Source: Myrmaecium sp. VS I D KN 1 (lineage: Eukaryota; Ascomycota; Dothideomycetes; Valsariales; Valsariaceae). From it: a stretch of DNA of 64,000 nt. The notes under the pieces were generated by a model that did not search any database, had not been told where the DNA came from, and saw nothing but the letters and a program-made list of their open reading frames with translations. The position numbers and the translations under genes were made by a program. The stretch is from NCBI GenBank assembly GCA_019775845.1, contig JADQAV010000015.1, positions 1,240,001-1,304,000 on the forward strand, read 5' to 3'. Positions 22,686 through 34,170 of this stretch are shown here, in pieces (within the stretch, counting starts at the first letter, position 1; each line of letters opens with the position of its first letter).

Positions 22686-24231
22686 CCTCGATCGAAATCC
22701 TTCTTCCTTTCTTTCGAAATCCTTCTTTTCTCCCCCTCCTCTTTCCTTTTCTTTCCTTCTTTGCGTCCTTCTCGCAGCGGGAAAGATTTGTGTTTTTTCT
22801 GATTAGGAAAAATGACTTGCGATTCGCTGCTTCCCTCAAGAATTCGGTGGGTGGTTGGAATGATTGTCAAGTGGCGGTGTCAAATCCCTCTAATCTTGTT
22901 GGGATGCTCAATGGAAGCTCTCGAGGAGGATGTTGCCGTCATGGGGACGGAACGGAAGCGTCGTCGAAGCGGAAGCAAGCGGAGCGGAACGCCAAGAACC
23001 GGCCGTGCCGGCATGCACTTCAGACGGAACGGACCAGCCAAGCCTAGCTCGGCTGCTCCCGAGCGTGCTCGGTTCCGGTCTTTAGCGAAGCTGCACGCAC
23101 GAGTCATGACGAAAGGCGACAACCGACGTCAAAAGTGCAGCATGCATGGAAGTATCTCCGCCCAACGCAGATGGGTATCGTCATTGCACGGATTTGGAGG
23201 AAGCCCTTCGAGAGTGCTCCGATCGCAAGGAACCAATCTGAGAACGAAATGGAATAAGGGAGGCTATCCATTATATGCATCAGAAAACCAGAACTCCGAG
23301 AAATCCAGCACATAGAACCCAATGCCATGTCGCATTGCTTGTCATGCCATTGTTGACCAACAAAAGGGAATGATTCGGCAGCAACAGCTGTGGCCGCGCA
23401 TCGCGATAGCGCTCTGGGATCACTGGCGAAGAGTCGCGAGTGGACCATCTGGACAACTAGCCCTCGACGCATCGTTTCCGCTCGACCTCCTCGAAGACAA
23501 AGAGATCATCACGGTCGATACTTCGCTAGTTAGCCGCTCTCCACCTTGCCTCATGGATTTGGAGGTGCGATTTGCCTGCGTAACCGCGGCGTTATTGTAC
23601 AGTATGATAGGGAGAAGACTTTTTGATCTTTCTGCGGTATAGAGACGGCAAATCGACTACCGCAGGCTTCGCGATCAAAGATTTCCGAAGATTTGACGGC
23701 GGAAGGTTTGGAGTATGTAGTCTAGATACTAATGCAAGGTGTGAAGACTTGTAAGATAAGCCGGAGTAGCCTCGCGAGGATGTCCTGAAGAGGAAAGAGG
23801 GGAGGGAGAGGAAGATGTGTGCTAAAGACTGGGTGGTGATTCAAGGCTAGGGAACCTCATTAGACTAAGAGAGATTCCAAGTATGGCATAAACAGATGAG
23901 AATAAGTATGTAGACGGCTAAATGCGTCTCGATTCACTTTTGAAAACGCTGCTACCTACCAGTCCCTTTTTTGGTCCCGCGGAAAAAAAGCTTTCACATA
24001 TTCCTCTTCCCCCATATGATATACCAGCCACAAGGTTGACATATATATTGTGCACCCAAGGAAGATCCCCATCGAAAAGAAGAAATGACAGAGAGTTATC
24101 GTAACTTTTCAAGAGATTCCATGCACACGAAAAAAAGCGAAGAAACAAGAAAATAAAAGACGCCCGTGACCCAACCCTGCCATGATGATCCGCTAAAACA
24201 AGAGCTGTCAATGTCGAAGGGAAATACTCCT
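22686..24231. other. intergenic between the LYR gene and DAHP synthase
   Basis: No gene is supported in about 1.5 kb. The longest frames (22812-23315 plus; 23104-23472 minus) overlap and show no family resemblance. The left part is the promoter of the LYR gene, and the right end the 3' UTR of the DAHP synthase gene. Confidence 0.5.
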
Positions 24232-25483
<1,252 letters not shown>

Positions 25484-26178
25484 GACGGAAGCGAGGAGGA
25501 GGAAGCCGAGAGAGTGCTGAATGAATTGGGAGCAAAGTGAAGCTTCAAGACAGAAGCAAAGTTGATTGAGCGCGGAAAAATGGTATCACAGTGAATTGAT
25601 ATAGAGAGAGGTGTGGTGGAGGATCACGAAGGGCGCAACTTGTCACTGAGTCAAAAGCGCGGGCGGTGAAGTCGGCCGTGGCAATAGAAATTCTGACTCG
25701 ACTGGCTTTCCCACTTTCACGGGCAGGCTTTGTGCCCCCGCAGGAGGGCCGCGCCGGTCATCGGAGGGGAGAGGGGTCCTCAGGCACCACGAGGGCTGCC
25801 CGCTTGTCAATGCCTGCGCCGCCATTTGACGGTCTGGATCTGCGGCCGCACCTGTTGCGCACAACCCTTCCGGACACCCCCAAGGCCCCCGATGCCTCCG
25901 TCAGCGTGTTTGGGGCCTGTCTGTTTGGCCATGGCCCCTCCAACCGATAGCGGCGCCTGAAAGCCTGAGGCACCTACAGACCTATGATGCATGCCTGCGA
26001 GTTGCGATGCAAAGACGTCACTGTCCTCGGTACATCCTTGAATCTTGCCAACCACCTGCCCATAAGGCAACGAGCTGTCCTTCCAATGCTTCTGCATATT
26101 GCTGTCATTCAACATCCTCGCCTCCTCAGCATTAGTACACCTCCAGATTGAAGACCCATCATCCACACACATCGAACC
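25484..26178. promoter_or_regulatory. bidirectional promoter: DAHP synthase / dehydroshikimate dehydratase-like
   Basis: This is a 695-bp region between two divergent starts, with no gene of its own. It holds the TGAGTCA element nearer the DAHP synthase. The right part is C/A-rich, with a likely leader for the plus-strand gene ending in GAACCATGAGC. Confidence 0.6.
25647..25653 (-). promoter_or_regulatory. CpcA/Gcn4-type site TGAGTCA
   Basis: This perfect TGA(C/G)TCA lies 164 bp upstream of the DAHP synthase ATG, with a one-mismatch copy (TGACTCG) at 25694-25700. It is the binding site of the general amino acid control activator, which is known to regulate aromatic amino acid biosynthesis genes in fungi. 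It also lies within reach of the divergent dehydratase-like gene. Confidence 0.7.
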
Positions 26179-27331
26179 ATGAGCGCCGACGTCAGCTTCG
26201 CAACCCTCCAGCACATCCCGCTCAGCTACGCCAGCTGCTCGATCGGCTACAAAGATGACCATACCCTCCCGGTGAAGCTCGACGCCATCGCACAGGCCGG
26301 TTTCCAGGCTATCGAGCTGTCGATGCCGGACTTGCTCTCCTTTGCCAGCATGCACCTCCGCAAGGAAGTCGGGCCCAAGGACTGGGACGACCTGGTCTCG
26401 GCCGCAAAAGTGGTCAAGACCATGTGCGATGCGAAGAACCTCAAGATCCTGATCCTGCAACCATTTGCCAACTTCGAGGGATGGCCAGAAGGATCGGATG
26501 AGAGGAAGGATGCCTTTGAGCGTGCTCGAGGTTGGATGAGGATCATGGATGCTGCTGGGACGGATATGCTGCAGGTGGGTACAATGCGTCTCATAAACCT
26601 TTGTAGCATTCCATGGCTAACATGAGTTCTCCCTACAGGTCGGCTCCTCTGATTCCCCCACCGAAAAGATCGGCACCGACCGCAACCGCTTCGTCGCCGA
26701 CTTGCGCGAGCTTGCAGACATGCTAGCCGAGAAGAACTTCCGCATCGCCTACGAGAACTGGTGCTGGTCAACGCACGCGCCCACATGGAAAGACGTCTGG
26801 GATATCGTGCAGAAGGTTGACCGCCCCAACGTCGGTCTCTGCCTGGACACCTTCCAGAGCGCCGGCGGAGAGTGGGCCGATCCCACCACATCGTCCGGCT
26901 TGATCGAGGACGTGCCGCGAGACGAACTCGAGGCGCGCTTCAAGAAGAGCATGGACGAGCTGGCAGTGACGATCCCGAAGGAGAAGATCTTCTTCCTCCA
27001 GATCAGCGATGCGTACAAGCCTACCACGCCGATCCCACGTAAGCCGGATGCGTCCGGGCTTTTGCCTCGCGGGCAGTGGAGCCATGACTACCGCCCCATC
27101 CCTTACAATGGCGGATACTTGCCCGTCGCTGCGGTGGCGAAGGCGGTGTTGAAGACGGGCTTCCGCGGATGGTTTTCGTACGAGGTGTTCGATAACGGAC
27201 CGGATGGGAAGGGTAAGGAGTATGACCTGTTTGCGTATACGAAGGCGGCCAAGGATGCGCAGGCACGGTTGATGCTGGAGTGCGCCGATGATGCGGAGGA
27301 CAATGTTGAGGCGAAGAGTGCGCAGAACTGA
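26179..27331 (+). CDS. 3-dehydroshikimate dehydratase-like TIM-barrel protein
   Basis: This is a member of the xylose-isomerase-like TIM-barrel / AP-endonuclease-2 fold family, closest in my recognition to fungal 3-dehydroshikimate dehydratase (QutC/Qa-4), which converts 3-dehydroshikimate to protocatechuate. There are two exons, 26179..26574 and 26639..27331, giving 362 aa; the 64-nt intron joins MLQ to VGSSDSPTEK. Matches to Qa-4 include ILQPFANFEGW, YENWCWSTHAPTW, VDRPNVGLCLDTFQSAG, the WADPT...SG segment and YLPVAAVAKA. Candidate metal ligands are the Glu in YEN, the Asp in CLDTF and the Glu in YEVFD. It diverges from a DAHP synthase. The sugar-phosphate isomerase/epimerase superfamily is broad, so substrate is inferred, not proven. 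Confidence 0.82.
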
Positions 27332-27956
27332 TGATCAAGTCGTCTCGTCCGCGAGCTGGCAGGGCGCGGGATATGGGAATTCCGAGGCCAAGGCCGCATG
27401 TAACGCATGTAACGACCGAATGAATGATAATCATGATTGAAGAATCAATTGCAATTGCATGGCTGTATATAGACTGTACGATGAACGAAATCTGGATTGG
27501 TCTTGCTTTTTTCTCTCTGGGATCAGAAGTGATACAACGAAGTATCGAAGAATCACTTCCGCCGGCGTCCATGTGACTCTGACTTTCTTGTCTGGATGCA
27601 GAGGACCGTACGACAGTGCCCATATCGCAGTGACATCCTGCTCAGTAGGCTCCTGCTGTGGATTGATCGTATGCACTGTACTGGATTCACCGTTGCTACT
27701 ACTATCATACTCGAACACGAGCCATCCATGCTCCATATACAGGAGGCGGGGTGGTTTGTTTCTTCAAAAATGGGATCGACGCGCTGAAGAAGAGAAAATG
27801 AATATAGAAAAAAAATATGTTTTTCGACGCTGGGTATCCGCGTCCGAAAGTAAAAGAAAAAAAAGAAAAAAAAGAGGAATTCGAGATAATGATACAATAT
27901 GCAAACACAAATCCTACAAATACACATTAAAGAACAGGAAAAGAAGAACCTGTCCT
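27332..27956. other. intergenic between convergent genes
   Basis: These are the 3' flanks of the dehydratase-like gene and of the Ser/Thr-rich protein gene. An A-rich stretch (27790-27890, with runs of A interrupted by G) lies near the latter. No gene is supported. Confidence 0.55.
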
Positions 27957-29096
27957 TCAACAGTCTTGCCCGGGATACACGCATGCCTTAGACGACGACG
28001 GCGAGCTGGCCGCTGCCGCAGAGGAAGATGAAGAGGAGGAGGAGGACGACGAAGAAGAAGCACTCCCCTTCGTCCCCGACGGCTTACAGCGTTCCCCCGG
28101 ATAGGGATAAGGACAGTGCTTGCCTTTCGTCCACGCAGCGGTCGTCGTCGACGACGAGGTCGCTGATGAGGTTGCACTCACGGCTTTCGACGACTGCGAA
28201 GTGTGTTTGGAAGTAGCGCTGATCGAAGACGTGGAGTAAACGCTCGTCCTCCGCACCGACGACGAAACCGCGGGCACAGTAGAACTACTCGTGCCACGAG
28301 CCGTCCCCGACGACGTGGAGCGCGCGCGCGAACTACTGCCACTGCTGCTACCAGCAACACGCTTCACCGAAGTCGACGAAGAGGACGAGGACGAAGAAGG
28401 GACCACAACCCGCGTCGTCGTGATGACGGTCGTTTCCGCTGGGAACGTAAAGACGGGCTGGTCGCTCTGGCCCATGTTGCGCAGCGTGGAGCCGGGGATC
28501 ACGGAGGTGAGGGTTTGGACGACGGTGAGGGAGGAGGAGGCGGCGGCGGCGCGGGCGTAGATTGTTGGGCGGTGGGTGATGAGGGTTTTGGTGTTTGCGT
28601 TTGAGTGGTTGGGGGTGTGGAAGAGGGGAGGCGGAGGGGCGAGGAGGGCGTGCCGTTTCCTTTGACGGGTGAGGGAGGAGGAGGTGGTGGTGGTGCTGGT
28701 TGAGAGGTAAATGCTTGGAGGGACGACTGTGGTGGAGGTGGTGGTGACGGTGACGATGACGATGGAGTCGGCGGGATCTGTGGAGAGGTTGAAGGAATTT
28801 GTCTCCAGTGGAGAAGCGCAAGGGAAATCGTAGACGTCGCTTGTGGATGCTACGGTGGTGGAGGCGACGGGAATGGTGGATGTTGGCGTCACCGTCACCG
28901 TGGTCGTCGAATAGACTGTGGAGGTGACCACCAAGGTCGAGATGGACACGGTCGTCTCCGAGCTGGCTTCATCGCTGTTTGTAGATGCAGGCTGCAACCG
29001 GACTTCGGACGTGGGACCGCTTGTGCTGGTGAGAGTAGCGGCTGAGACGAGGCTGCTGGTTGCGAGGAGAGTGAGGACGGCAACACCGTACTGCAT
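27957..29096 (-). CDS. secreted Ser/Thr-rich, mucin-like protein with CxYPGxxC motifs
   Basis: This unrecognised single-exon gene encodes 379 aa from the Met at 29096. That start opens a clean signal peptide (MQYGVAVLTLLATSSLVSAA); an in-frame Met at 29120 would add eight residues in front. After the signal peptide the chain is mostly Ser and Thr with Val, suggesting heavy O-mannosylation and a cell-wall or secreted location. Two related short motifs near the C-terminus, CPYPYPGERC and the terminal CVYPGQDC, are probably disulfide-bonded loops. A poly-Ser/Ala run separates them. There is no hydrophobic C-terminal GPI signal. Codon use is repetitive (TCG/TCC/ACG), so the mirror frames look artificially open. 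Function unknown. Confidence 0.7.
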   Translation of the reverse strand: MQYGVAVLTLLATSSLVSAATLTSTSGPTSEVRLQPASTNSDEASSETTVSISTLVVTSTVYSTTTVTVTPTSTIPVASTTVASTSDVYDFPCASPLETNSFNLSTDPADSIVIVTVTTTSTTVVPPSIYLSTSTTTTSSSLTRQRKRHALLAPPPPLFHTPNHSNANTKTLITHRPTIYARAAAASSSLTVVQTLTSVIPGSTLRNMGQSDQPVFTFPAETTVITTTRVVVPSSSSSSSSTSVKRVAGSSSGSSSRARSTSSGTARGTSSSTVPAVSSSVRRTSVYSTSSISATSKHTSQSSKAVSATSSATSSSTTTAAWTKGKHCPYPYPGERCKPSGTKGSASSSSSSSSSSSSSAAAASSPSSSKACVYPGQDC

Positions 29097-29120
29097 TTTG
29101 GAACTGCCGCTGCTCTCCAA

Positions 29121-29713
29121 CGGATGATTCTAGGACAAAGTGAAAAAACTGAACTAAAGTTTAGGAGGCCGTTTGTCGGACGGTGGGACGGAATGTTCAT
29201 GTTAGTGAAGATGACAAGGGGTAAGTCCATGTTATACGGAATAGCGGCGACTCATGCAGCATAACTGCAAGATCCCTCAACAATGGGCAGTGGTTGACAA
29301 AAGAGCACAAGTGATTATCAACTGGCTTTGTAGACGGAGAAGAGAATAAGGCTGTCTTTCTTTGTTGACCTCGCTGCGCTTTTTGTCTGCCAACGCCGCG
29401 GCTACTGGACCCCATCTTAGCATGTTGAGCATGTCGAGAGTATCCAACGCTTCAGAGAAAAAGCACGCATGAATGACAACCGCGCGGATTCTCAAAGAAG
29501 GGCAAGCGGAATATAAAGAACCAGATAATGAATTCGTAGGTAGTACAAAACAAAACCAAGGAAGCATCGTGTCTCTAATGACACTAGGTGGAAATGAAAT
29601 GAGCCTTAGCTGTTTTCTCGATGCTGTACAATCGCCGGCTGCGGTCGACAGACGACGCTCCTCCGCGCAATACACGACCCCACACTCTATGCTTCGCTAC
29701 GTCTTCCGAGAAT
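29121..29713. other. intergenic upstream of the Ser/Thr-rich gene, 3' of cytochrome c1
   Basis: About 0.6 kb lies between two minus-strand genes. It contains the promoter of the secreted-protein gene and the 3' UTR of the cytochrome c1 gene. No gene or clear motif is seen. Confidence 0.55.
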
Positions 29714-31069
29714 CTACTGCGAGCCCTGGGAACGGGACTGTTCCATGCGAATTTCCGGGGCCTTGCTCGAGGGGTTCAGGTCGGCCTTGCTAAGGGGAGG
29801 GTTGTACAGGAGCTTCCTGGTCTTGAGCGGAGCCCACTTGTATCTATAATATTTGTTAGATCTGTATCACATTTCGCAAAATGACGTGTGACGTACCTCT
29901 TGACCCACACGCTCAGAGCGAAGAGAACACCGCCGATCGCCAGAGCCTTCCAACCCATCTTCTTGCGCTGGTCCATCTCAGGCTCAGCGGCCCAGTTGAG
30001 GAACTCAGTGACGTCCTTGGCCATCTGAGAAGTGGTGGCGGGGGTGCCATCCTCGTACTCGACCAGACCGTCGTAGAGGACACGAGCCATAGCAATACCG
30101 GTACCAGGGAAGTAGGGGTTGAAGTTGAGACCAGACTGAACAACAGCGCCCGCGGGAGGCTCCTCAGGGTAACCGGTCAACAGGCTGAAGATGTAGTTGC
30201 AGCCACCGTGGCGGGCCTTGACCATCAAGGAAAGATCCGGGGGAAGGGCACCGTTGTTGGCAGCGCGACCGGCCTCGTCGTTCTTGTAGGGGCTGGGCAG
30301 GTAGTCCGAAAGCTTTCCGGGCCTCTTCTCGATCTCACCCTGGTCGTTGGGCTCGGTGTCATACTCGTTCTCCTCGGCCAAAGCCTTGGCCTCATCGACG
30401 GTCATGACGGTACCGACGAGAGCACGGTAGGGAATGCGGCTCAGGGAGTGGCAGGAAGCGCAAACCTCGCGGTAGACCTGGAAACCGCGGCGGAGGCTAT
30501 CAATCTGTCAATAGGAGCCCTGTAGTCGCAAGGCTCGGAATCACTTACGCCGCATGGTCGAAGGTCTTGCTCCACTTGGCATGTTCCCAGGGATACTGAG
30601 TGGGGTGAAGACTGTAATGAAGAGTCCGTCAGCGCAAATCCTCCAGGTTCCGGCTGCTCCCTGGCTCGGTTGCCGCGACCACGCAAAGCAGCCCCGATGG
30701 ACACCATCCATCCCATTTCCCAAGGAATTCCACTCACCCCTCCTCAGCTGGTGTCATGGCGTGAACGTCGCGGCCATATTGATGGTAGTACCAGGCGACG
30801 GAACCGATAGCGAAAAGTGTTGCGGCCGAGCCGGTAGCGGCGGTCTTCCAGGAGGAAGCTTCTTCCGCAGAACTGGAGGTGGAGGCGGACCGCTAGAAGA
30901 TCATCCGTGTCAGTCAGACTCCCAATCCGATCCATTGGATGGATGAACGGCGGCGGCAGAGGTGGGAGTTGATGATTCGAGGCCAACGTACCGACGCTGT
31001 TTTGCTGACAACGTTACGGGCGATAGGGCGCACCGCGCGGGCCGACTGCAGGCATGACCTCGACAGCAT
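29714..31069 (-). CDS. CYT1: cytochrome c1, mitochondrial (complex III)
   Basis: This is the heme-c subunit of the cytochrome bc1 complex, passing electrons from the Rieske protein to cytochrome c. There are five exons, complement(29714..29843, 29897..30496, 30549..30611, 30738..30892, 30992..31069), giving 341 aa. Introns are 53, 52, 126 and 99 nt. The acceptor at 30497 was chosen over a nearer AG because it yields [16 protein letters not shown], the conserved family stretch. The heme motif CASCH is at residues 111-115. Near the C-terminus a hydrophobic segment ([17 protein letters not shown]) anchors the protein in the inner membrane, followed by a basic matrix tail. The N-terminus is Arg/Ser-rich with a second hydrophobic stretch, as in bipartite intermembrane-space presequences. 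A CCAATCA lies about 160 bp upstream. Confidence 0.96.
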
Positions 31070-32370
31070 TGTGAAAAGAGGATGGCTCTAGGCCGAAGGA
31101 GAGAGGGGAGATGTCAATTGAAGGGGAGGAGGAAGCGTGGGTGGAGGGTTGCACTCGGCGTTGAGGAGGAAGTTGGTGCTCAGCAAGATTCGCGATGGCA
31201 CAGAAAATGCGCTAGAGGATCCCACCAACCAATCATGGCCCTTGAGTTACTGAAGAATCACCGGTAAGCGCAACGATTATTCTCTTTCACCACCCGAACA
31301 CCTCACTGCATCTTCATCCTATGGATGCTACATACACGGTCGCTCGCTCTCTTGTCCGATCCGCATCTGCCTGCGTTCGTCCAGCGTGTCTGGAGGCCTC
31401 AATGGCACGGGGAAGCCTGACAGTCTGGCAATTTCGATGACCGCTTCCTCCCGAGAAGAATCCGGCCCTGGATTCTCCGATCGTCGATGCGGATGCCTTA
31501 GGCCTTAACAACGTCAACCGGGGAGTGAGGTCATCATCCACCCTGCGAAGCTCACAAAAGAGTAGACATGGCGAAAGAGACAGAAGCACTGGGGCATGAA
31601 AGGTCAGAAAGACATTTTTGCTAGCAATAACTGTGACCACATGAAGGCGGCGACCTTGTACTCCCAGCGACCATCTCCACGGAGGAGAAAGCCCTGCACT
31701 ATTCCGCTAGCGAATCATATTCACAACATTTCCATTTAGGGGTTTGTAGGGAGCAATCCATTCGCTTCGGCTCCTCCGGAAGTCACAACTGTGGAGCGAC
31801 GAATGTATGCGTTCACTCCCATCTTTCAAGACATCTCATTCTTCCGATGGGAAATACTCTCTATGTTCGTGCTCAGCTGGGTTGAAACGAATCATGCCCT
31901 GGTCACAATGCATTAGGTAAGTTATACAGGGTCCCCGGTCGGCCGGCGCCGCATGCAGGAACCGCGGGCCTGGCGACCATGGTCCTGTTGCCCGGGGAAG
32001 AGAGCCGATATGTATCACAAACGAAACGACAAACTATCTCACATTGCACAAGAAAAACATAACTTCAAGAGAAAGGAACCGAGTTGTTATTCTCTAAGTA
32101 CATGAAACCTCAGCCGAGGCCCCAAAAAAAGAACCGGACGAAGGCTCATACAATTCATCGCCTTCATTTTCATAATCCGTTTATTTCGTGTTTGGTCTTT
32201 TTTTTCATCTGCCAACGTTTCAGCACGTTAAGGCGGTCAATCTGCCAAGGAAAGAAGTGTCCATCATAAGCAGAGGCTGAGATGAAGCGAAGGACGAGGC
32301 CCGCCGACGGACCAAAGAAAGCCAGCTGAGCATGGCCTCGAAGCCACCCCAAGCAGAACATCGAAGTGAA
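31070..32370. other. intergenic: cytochrome c1 promoter and cellobiohydrolase 3' flank
   Basis: There is no supported gene in 1.3 kb. The left ~300 bp hold the cytochrome c1 promoter with the CCAATCA box. The right end is the 3' UTR of the cellobiohydrolase. Open frames in between (for example 31314-31640 minus) show no family resemblance. Confidence 0.5.
31229..31235. promoter_or_regulatory. CCAATCA box upstream of cytochrome c1
   Basis: CCAATCA matches the preferred site of the HAP/CCAAT-binding complex and lies 160 bp upstream of the cytochrome c1 ATG. Respiratory genes are known targets of this complex in fungi. Confidence 0.5.
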
Positions 32371-34104
32371 CTACTGGCACTGGTAGTAGTAATCGTTGAT
32401 CTCCACGCACGTGGTGCCAGACACACAGGTCGTAGAGCCACTGTAGCCAATTCCACCACATTGTCCCCACTGAGAAACGGTTCCGCTAGAGCCGCTGCCG
32501 GTGCTGCCACTGCCAGTGCTACCGCTGCCAGAGCTACCGCTACCGGAGGTTTGACCAGCAGTGAACGTGGAGTTGAGGGCACCGATCTTGATGTTGCTGT
32601 AGATAACCTGGACATCCGCGCCATCGGCCTCGACCTCCGAGGGCTTGCCAGAATCGGTGGAGCAAGTGCCTCGGACAACGCCAGGCTCGGAGGTATCGGC
32701 GTCGGTCGGGTAGGGAGCGTCAAGCCAGAGCATGTTCACCGCATGGTCATCCCAGATGGACAACGCAAGCACCATGCCACGCTTCAGGGCACCTCCCATG
32801 GCCGACATACCCCCGAGGTTCTCGAAGGAGTTGGTGTCGCCGAAGACAGACTTTTGCTGGTTGCAGTAGTCATCGCTGATGCTGTTCACAGGATCGATAC
32901 CGGCGACGTCGACAACGGAGTTTTCAATCACCACGCCGTTCTGGACGTACTTGCGACGGATCTCCTTAAGGTCGCCGTCGGCAGTACCGTCAGTGGAGAT
33001 GAATTGCGTCACCACGGTGAAGGGCTGAGTGGTGTCGACAACCAGGTCGGGTCCGTAGAAGGTCGTGTTGCCCATACGGTATGGGTTGAAGTCACAGCCA
33101 TCCTTGTCGCAAACGCCCTCATAACGCTCGTCGCCGTCGCCGCAGTCAGTGCCTGAGCAACGGGTCTGCTCGTCCACCGAGCACACGTGGGGAGTGACGG
33201 CGGTAGAGATCGAGTTCGCCTCCCAGATATCCATCTCATTGCAGCAGGTTCCGTACTTGCCTGTCCCGGCATTGGTATCGTTGGGGCTAGGCGTCCAGTC
33301 TTCGCAGTTCGCCTCGCCGTTGATGAACTGAGTTGCATGTCAATAAGCGTCCTACTGCAGAACATCGAGTCATTCACCTTAATGTCGTGCGGACATTGTG
33401 TGTCGCAATAGCCGGTGCCATACTTGGCTCCAGCCTTGTTGGTGGGGAACCTAGCCATACCGCCATCCTCGTCCATCTCGACCAGGTAAAGAGCGCCTGT
33501 TACCGTCAGTCATGCGTTTCAAGCTTTTCGGTAAGGTAACACGCACCGTTCAAGCCACATGGAAGCTTGGAGACGTCGACATCAAAAGTGAACTCCTGGT
33601 TCATGAGCTGGAACATGTAGTACTTGCTCTCGGAAGCCATCAGATAACTGCGGGAACCGACGTTCGTCGTGCTTCCGCCGTTGGTGATGAACTTCGCCGT
33701 CATGGCGCCGTCGCTGGTAGTGATACCATAAGTTGCTGTACAGAGGAATATGCATCAGTAACTTCGACAGGAAATGCGGGATCATAGATGGCCAAGGGGG
33801 GTTTGTCCATACAGGAGTAGTCGGCACCGTCGAGGGCGCAGTTGGCGGCGCAGGTAACTCCGTCTGGGCAGATCGAAGTGTCCCACTCATTGCCGGTATA
33901 ACAGTTGGTATAACCGGATACCGTGTGAAGCCAGCGCCAGTTAGCATCGATAGTGATACTGGTATCGATTGTGGTGCAAGAGCCAGCGGTCGAGCAAGAT
34001 TGAATTGGGAGAGAAGGATGGGTTTCCGTGGTCAAAGTACCCACTTGCTGGGCTTTTGCCGCAGCGGCGAGGATCGAAGAAACCAGGGCAGTTCTGCGGT
34101 ACAT
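32371..34104 (-). CDS. cellobiohydrolase I, GH7 with C-terminal CBM1
   Basis: This is a secreted reducing-end cellobiohydrolase of glycoside hydrolase family 7. There are four exons, complement(32371..33327, 33378..33496, 33547..33735, 33813..34104), giving 518 aa. Introns are 50, 50 and 77 nt. Signal peptide residues 1-18 ([18 protein letters not shown]) precede a mature Gln-Gln start. The catalytic signature EMDIWE lies at 231-236: Glu231 nucleophile, Asp233 helper, Glu236 acid/base. Many paired cysteines fit GH7. A linker of about 25 residues is made of Gly/Ser/Thr repeats ([13 protein letters not shown]), and the CBM1 ([16 protein letters not shown]... to the C-terminus) carries the expected cysteines and the tyrosines of the flat binding face. 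It probably acts in plant-cellulose breakdown; the promoter should be under cellulose/carbon control, but only weak motifs are visible. Confidence 0.96.
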
Positions 34105-34160
34105 GATGGCCGATTGAAGAGGATGCTGCGGATGATGCTCCCCAGACCGTACCACGCCGA

Positions 34161-34170
34161 CCTTTTATAT
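34161..34170 (-). promoter_or_regulatory. TATA-like element of the cellobiohydrolase gene
   Basis: The minus strand reads ATATAAAAGG, 57-66 bp upstream of the ATG, a position suited to a core promoter with a short leader. Confidence 0.6.

Noticed and set aside
22812-23315. 167-codon frame upstream of the LYR gene
   Set aside because: Arg/Ser-rich with no family resemblance, and it conflicts with open frames on the other strand.
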